Assembly: GCF_002564105.1 (NCBI RefSeq)
Contig: NZ_PDBX01000001.1
Span: 1,178,001 to 1,242,000 of the forward strand
Direction of reading: 5' to 3'
Source of the DNA: Collimonas sp. PA-H2
GTDB lineage: Bacteria; Pseudomonadota; Gammaproteobacteria; Burkholderiales; Burkholderiaceae_D
Length of the DNA: 64,000 bases
Made by a program: the position numbers and the translations under genes. Under the pieces are notes generated by a model. It had not been told where the DNA came from. It did no database searches and was given only the letters and a program-made list of their open reading frames with translations. Shown in pieces: positions 60,641 to 64,000 of this stretch (the first letter of the stretch is position 1; each line of letters begins with the position of its first letter).

Positions 60641-62533
60641 TCAGCCAAGCAAGGCTTCCTTGATCTGCTGTAACGAAGCGGGATCCTCGATCGTGGTCAG
60701 GTCGCCGGGATCGCGCCCTTCGCAGAGCGCCTGTATGGAACGGCGCAACAGCTTGCCGGAGCGGGTTTTCGGCAACAGGCCGACCACGTAGACACGTGCC
60801 GGCCGGCCTACGCTGCCAAGCCGCTGGTCCACCACGCGCATGATCTCCGCCTCCAGCCGGCCCCGTCCTTCAGCGCTGCTTTCGGCCACCTTGGGAATCA
60901 CGAAAGCCACAGCCACCTGGCCCTTCAGCTTGTCCTCGACGCCGACCACCGCCACCTCGGACACATTCGGATGGCTGGAAATGCTCTCTTCAATTTCGCG
61001 CGTGCCGAGCCGGTGGCCGGCGACATTGATGACGTCGTCGGTGCGGCCGAGAATGAAGTAATAGCCATCCTCGTCGCGTATACCCCAGTCGAAGGTCGAG
61101 TAGGCCGGGCGGCCGCTGTCGGGCATTTGCGTTGTCCAATAGGTGGCGACGCAGCGCTGGTCGTCGCCGTAGATGGTTTGCAGGCAGCCCGGCGGCAGCG
61201 GCCATTCGATCACCACCACGCCCTTCTCGTTGGCGCCGCACAGCGCGCCGGTGGATTCATTCAGCAGCCGCACCTTGTAGCCATACATAGGCAGGCCGGG
61301 ACTGCCCAGCTTGCTCGCCTTGTTTTCGATATTCTTGGCGATAGTCATGATCGGCCAGCCGGACTCGGTCTGCCAGTAGTTATCGATCACCGGCACGCCC
61401 AGCGCGCTGGAGATCCAGCTGGAGGTGCTTGCATCCAGCGGCTCGCCGGCCAGATAGAGCGCCTGCAAGGACGACAGGTCGTATTTTTGCATCAGCTCGG
61501 GCGGCTGCTTTTTCAATACCCGGATCGCCGTCGGCGCCGAGAACATGCGCGTGACCTTGTATTTCTCAACGATGCTCCACCAGATGCCAGCGTCGGGCCG
61601 GATCGGCAAACCCTCGTACAAAATCGTCGCCATGCCTGCAATCAAGGGGCCGTAAACGATGTAGGAATGGCCGACCACCCAGCCGATGTCGGAGGTGCAG
61701 AAAAACGTGCCGCCGCCCTTGCTGCAAAAGATGGCGTCCATCGAAGTCGCCAGCGCCACCGCATAACCGCCGACATCGCGCTGCACGCCCTTGGGCTTGC
61801 CGGTGGTGCCGGAGGTGTACAAGATATAGGAAGCCTCGTTGGATTCCAGCCAGGTCACCGGCACCTTGGCGTCCATGTGCAGCTGGCACTGCTCGGCATA
61901 ATTGACATCGCGGCCGGCAACCGTATCCATCGCAGCCAGGCCGCGGTCGACCAGCAGGACGTGCTCCGGCTTGTGCCGCGCCAGCTTGATCGCCTCGTCC
62001 AGCAAGCCCTTGTAGGGCAATATCTTGCCGGCGCGCGAGCCGGCGTCGGCGGAAACGATCAGCTTCGGCGTGGCGTCGTCGATGCGGCTCGCCAGGCTGT
62101 GCGAGGCAAAGCCGCCGAACACCACCGAATGGATGGCGCCGATGCGGGCGCAAGCCAGCATGGCGAAGGTTGCCTCGGCGATCATCGGCATGTAGAGCAG
62201 CACGCGGTCGCCGCGGCCGACGCCGAGCGACTGCATGATGGCCGCGGTACGGTTGACTTCCGCATGCAGTTCGCGGAAGGAGTATGTCTTCTCTGTATTG
62301 GTTTCAGTCGAAATTGCTATCAGCGCCGGCTGTTCGCCGCGCGTCGCTACCCAGCGGTCGACCGCGTTATGGCACAGGTTGGTGGTGCCGCCGACAAACC
62401 ATCTGGCAAACGGCGGCCGGCTGTCGTCGAGCACTTGCGAGAATGGATGGTGCCAGTCGATCCGGCGCGCCTGCTCGGTCCAGAACGCTGACGGTTCATC
62501 GATCGAGCGCTGGTAAAAGGTGGCGAAACTCAT
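60641..62533 (-). CDS. prpE: Propionate--CoA ligase
   Basis: A 630-residue acyl-CoA synthetase of the AMP-binding family. The P-loop-like YTSGTTGKPKGVQRD is at about 236-250, the A8 region near the C-terminus shows VAGHRLGTREIEE, and the catalytic Lys is in TRSGKLLRRS. It makes propionyl-CoA for the 2-methylcitrate cycle, as supported by prpD next to it on the same strand. ATG 62533 (MSFATFYQ) is preferred over 62587. Confidence 0.93.
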   Translation of the reverse strand: MSFATFYQRSIDEPSAFWTEQARRIDWHHPFSQVLDDSRPPFARWFVGGTTNLCHNAVDRWVATRGEQPALIAISTETNTEKTYSFRELHAEVNRTAAIMQSLGVGRGDRVLLYMPMIAEATFAMLACARIGAIHSVVFGGFASHSLASRIDDATPKLIVSADAGSRAGKILPYKGLLDEAIKLARHKPEHVLLVDRGLAAMDTVAGRDVNYAEQCQLHMDAKVPVTWLESNEASYILYTSGTTGKPKGVQRDVGGYAVALATSMDAIFCSKGGGTFFCTSDIGWVVGHSYIVYGPLIAGMATILYEGLPIRPDAGIWWSIVEKYKVTRMFSAPTAIRVLKKQPPELMQKYDLSSLQALYLAGEPLDASTSSWISSALGVPVIDNYWQTESGWPIMTIAKNIENKASKLGSPGLPMYGYKVRLLNESTGALCGANEKGVVVIEWPLPPGCLQTIYGDDQRCVATYWTTQMPDSGRPAYSTFDWGIRDEDGYYFILGRTDDVINVAGHRLGTREIEESISSHPNVSEVAVVGVEDKLKGQVAVAFVIPKVAESSAEGRGRLEAEIMRVVDQRLGSVGRPARVYVVGLLPKTRSGKLLRRSIQALCEGRDPGDLTTIEDPASLQQIKEALLG

Positions 62534-62558
62534 GCTGTCTCCTCGTTTTTTTAAAAAT

Positions 62559-62625
62559 CGTCGGGTGGGGAAATCTTGCCCACACATTGCCGAAATTACG
62601 CGTCGGCACTGCTGCCCACACTACG
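62559..62625. repeat. Degenerate copy of the 4954-5067 palindromic element
   Basis: The left end CGTCGGGTGGG and the right end GCCCACACTACG match the ends of the 4954-5067 element with a few changes, in inverted orientation to each other. The centre is shorter and different. It sits between prpD and prpE without disrupting either. Confidence 0.45.
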
Positions 62626-62660
62626 CCTCTGCGGGCGCCCTCGTACAAATAAGTGCAAAT

Positions 62661-62693
62661 AAAATTGCGCCCCGCTCTGACCGGCGCAATTTT
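62661..62693 (-). terminator. Terminator after prpD
   Basis: A perfect 11-bp stem AAAATTGCGCC/GGCGCAATTTT with an 11-base loop; its A/T ends give T tracts on both strands. The right arm touches the last base of the prpD stop codon, so it ends the prpD transcript and may isolate prpE. Confidence 0.75.
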
Positions 62694-64000
62694 CAGATCA
62701 CATACAAGTCGACATATTCATTGACCGCCATGTCTTCCAGTTTTTTCTGATCCAGCGAGACGTCCAGGATCTTTTGTTGCTGCTTGAGCGACAACTGGCG
62801 CGCCAGGTTGATCTTGAACTTGGCTTCCAGCAGCGGGATACCCTCCTTGCGGCGGCGTGCGTGGCCGATCGGATATTCGACCACCACTTCCTTCAGCTTC
62901 TTGCCACCCTTGAATTCCACTGTCAGCGCGTTGGCGATAGAACGCTTCTTCGGATCGTGGTAATCCTTGGTGAAAACCTGGTCTTCAACGCAGACGATCT
63001 TGTCGCGCAAGACGTCGATACGTTTGTCGGCGGCGATCTTGTCTTCATAATCGGCGGCAGTCAAGCGGCCAAAAATCAGCGGCAGCGCCACCATGTACTG
63101 GATGCAGTGATCGCGGTCGGCCGGATTGTCGAGCGGTCCCTTCTTGTCGATGATACGGATGCAGGCTTCGTGGGTGCGGATGGTGATCTTCTTGATGTCG
63201 TCCACCGACAGGCCGGCCTTGGCCAGCTCCGCGTGCAGGATCATGGCCGCCTCCACCGCGGTTTGCGCATGGAATTCGGCCGGGTAGGAAATCTTGAACA
63301 GCACGTTTTCCATCACATACGATGCATATTTGCGCTGGAACTTGAATGGCTGGCCTTTGAACAGAACATCGTAGAAGCCCCAGGTCTTGACGCTCAGCAC
63401 CGATGGATAACCCATTTCGCCGCTCTTGGCGATCAGCGCCAGGCGCACTGCGCGCGAAGTCGCATCGCCGGCCGCCCAGGATTTGCGCGAACCGGTATTC
63501 GGCGCGTGGCGGTAGGTGCGCAGCGGCTGGCCGTCGACCCAGGCCAGCGATACCGCATTGAGGATTTCTTCGCGGGTCAGACCCAGCATTTCGGCCACCA
63601 CCGCAGTCGAGGCGACCTTGACCAGCACCACGTGGTCGAGGCCGACCTTGTTGAAGGAATTTTCCAGGGCGATACAGCCCTGGATTTCGTGCGCCTTGAT
63701 CATCGCGGTCAGCACGTCTTTCATCGTCAGCGGCTTCTTGCCGGCGGCGATGGCGTTGCGCGACAGCCAGTCGGCAGTCGCCAGGATGCCGCCCAGATTA
63801 TCCGACGGATGCCCCCATTCGGCTGCCAGCCAGGTGTCGTTGAAGTCTAGCCAGCGGATCATTGCGCCGATATTGAAGGCAGCCTGGATCGGATCGAGCT
63901 GGAACTGCGTGCCTGGCACTTTGGCGCCGTTAGGCACCACGGTGCCGGGGATGATCGGGCCCATCAGCTTTTTGCAAGCGGGATATTCCAAGGCTTCCAG
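62693..64000 (-). CDS. prpD: 2-methylcitrate dehydratase PrpD, 5' part outside the window
   Basis: A partial gene: 435 codons are visible from the window edge to the stop, and the frame stays open at base 64000. It matches the PrpD/MmgE family ([20 protein letters not shown], with the conserved Asp/His region, then [20 protein letters not shown]). It dehydrates 2-methylcitrate in propionate breakdown. The missing N-terminus is probably about 50 residues. It is on the same strand as prpE. Confidence 0.94.
   Translation of the reverse strand: MEALEYPACKKLMGPIIPGTVVPNGAKVPGTQFQLDPIQAAFNIGAMIRWLDFNDTWLAAEWGHPSDNLGGILATADWLSRNAIAAGKKPLTMKDVLTAMIKAHEIQGCIALENSFNKVGLDHVVLVKVASTAVVAEMLGLTREEILNAVSLAWVDGQPLRTYRHAPNTGSRKSWAAGDATSRAVRLALIAKSGEMGYPSVLSVKTWGFYDVLFKGQPFKFQRKYASYVMENVLFKISYPAEFHAQTAVEAAMILHAELAKAGLSVDDIKKITIRTHEACIRIIDKKGPLDNPADRDHCIQYMVALPLIFGRLTAADYEDKIAADKRIDVLRDKIVCVEDQVFTKDYHDPKKRSIANALTVEFKGGKKLKEVVVEYPIGHARRRKEGIPLLEAKFKINLARQLSLKQQQKILDVSLDQKKLEDMAVNEYVDLYVI

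Overview
The window is a GC-rich bacterial chromosome segment, most likely from a betaproteobacterium of the order Burkholderiales, family Oxalobacteraceae, Collimonas-like. This placement is inferred from remembered gene content (DUF3460 with scpA, the cysI-DUF934-cysH-cysD-cysN-cobA order, the prpE/prpD pair, the btu cluster), not from a database search. Most genes are housekeeping or metabolic. No phage, intact insertion sequence or CRISPR array is visible.

Region by region. 1-4.8 kb: a type I secretion cassette (HlyD-type adaptor, C39-peptidase ABC exporter, TolC-type outer-membrane protein). The TolC gene carries an in-frame amber codon 53 codons before its natural end. 4.8-5.6 kb: nested inverted repeats and a minus-strand tRNA-Ala(GGC)-tRNA-Glu(TTC)-tRNA-Glu(TTC) unit with its own promoter. 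5.6-14.7 kb: gltX, a DUF4399 protein, a cupin, mrp, metG, a GNAT protein, a lipoprotein with two BamE-like units, DUF3460, scpA and panC. 14.7-19.9 kb: vitamin B12 uptake, with btuF convergent to btuBCD. btuB has a cobalamin riboswitch in its leader, and a large palindrome lies between btuB and btuC. 20-22.3 kb: an HPP-CBS membrane protein and an amino-acid-type periplasmic binding protein.

22.6-29.4 kb: a complete D-erythronate / L-threonate catabolic operon (GntR regulator, ltnD, otnK, otnC, MFS permease, otnI, denD), closed by a terminator. 29.5-38.8 kb: an MscS channel, a ClC transporter with a methyltransferase, a J-domain protein, a 14-TM drug exporter, two small exported proteins and cysB. 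39.0-46.1 kb: assimilatory sulfate reduction. The CysH cysteines indicate an APS reductase, matching the absence of an APS kinase gene or domain here. 46.1-48.2 kb: four small minus-strand genes, one resembling a free-standing C-terminal domain of MgtC.

48.2-54.2 kb: a LysR regulator, a CbiX/SirB-type chelatase, lptG/lptF, pepA and an exonuclease III. 54.25-55.43 kb: a gene-poor stretch that becomes strongly AT-rich and holds a 14-codon ORF with a near-perfect ribosome binding site, followed by a five-TM membrane protein. 56.4-58.2 kb: a marR-MFS pair with a strong promoter and two perfect 12-bp palindromes. 58.2-60.5 kb: a hydrolase, a small unknown protein, an RluA-type pseudouridine synthase and an acetyltransferase. 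60.6-64 kb: prpE and the 3' part of prpD (propionate catabolism), with prpD running off the window edge.
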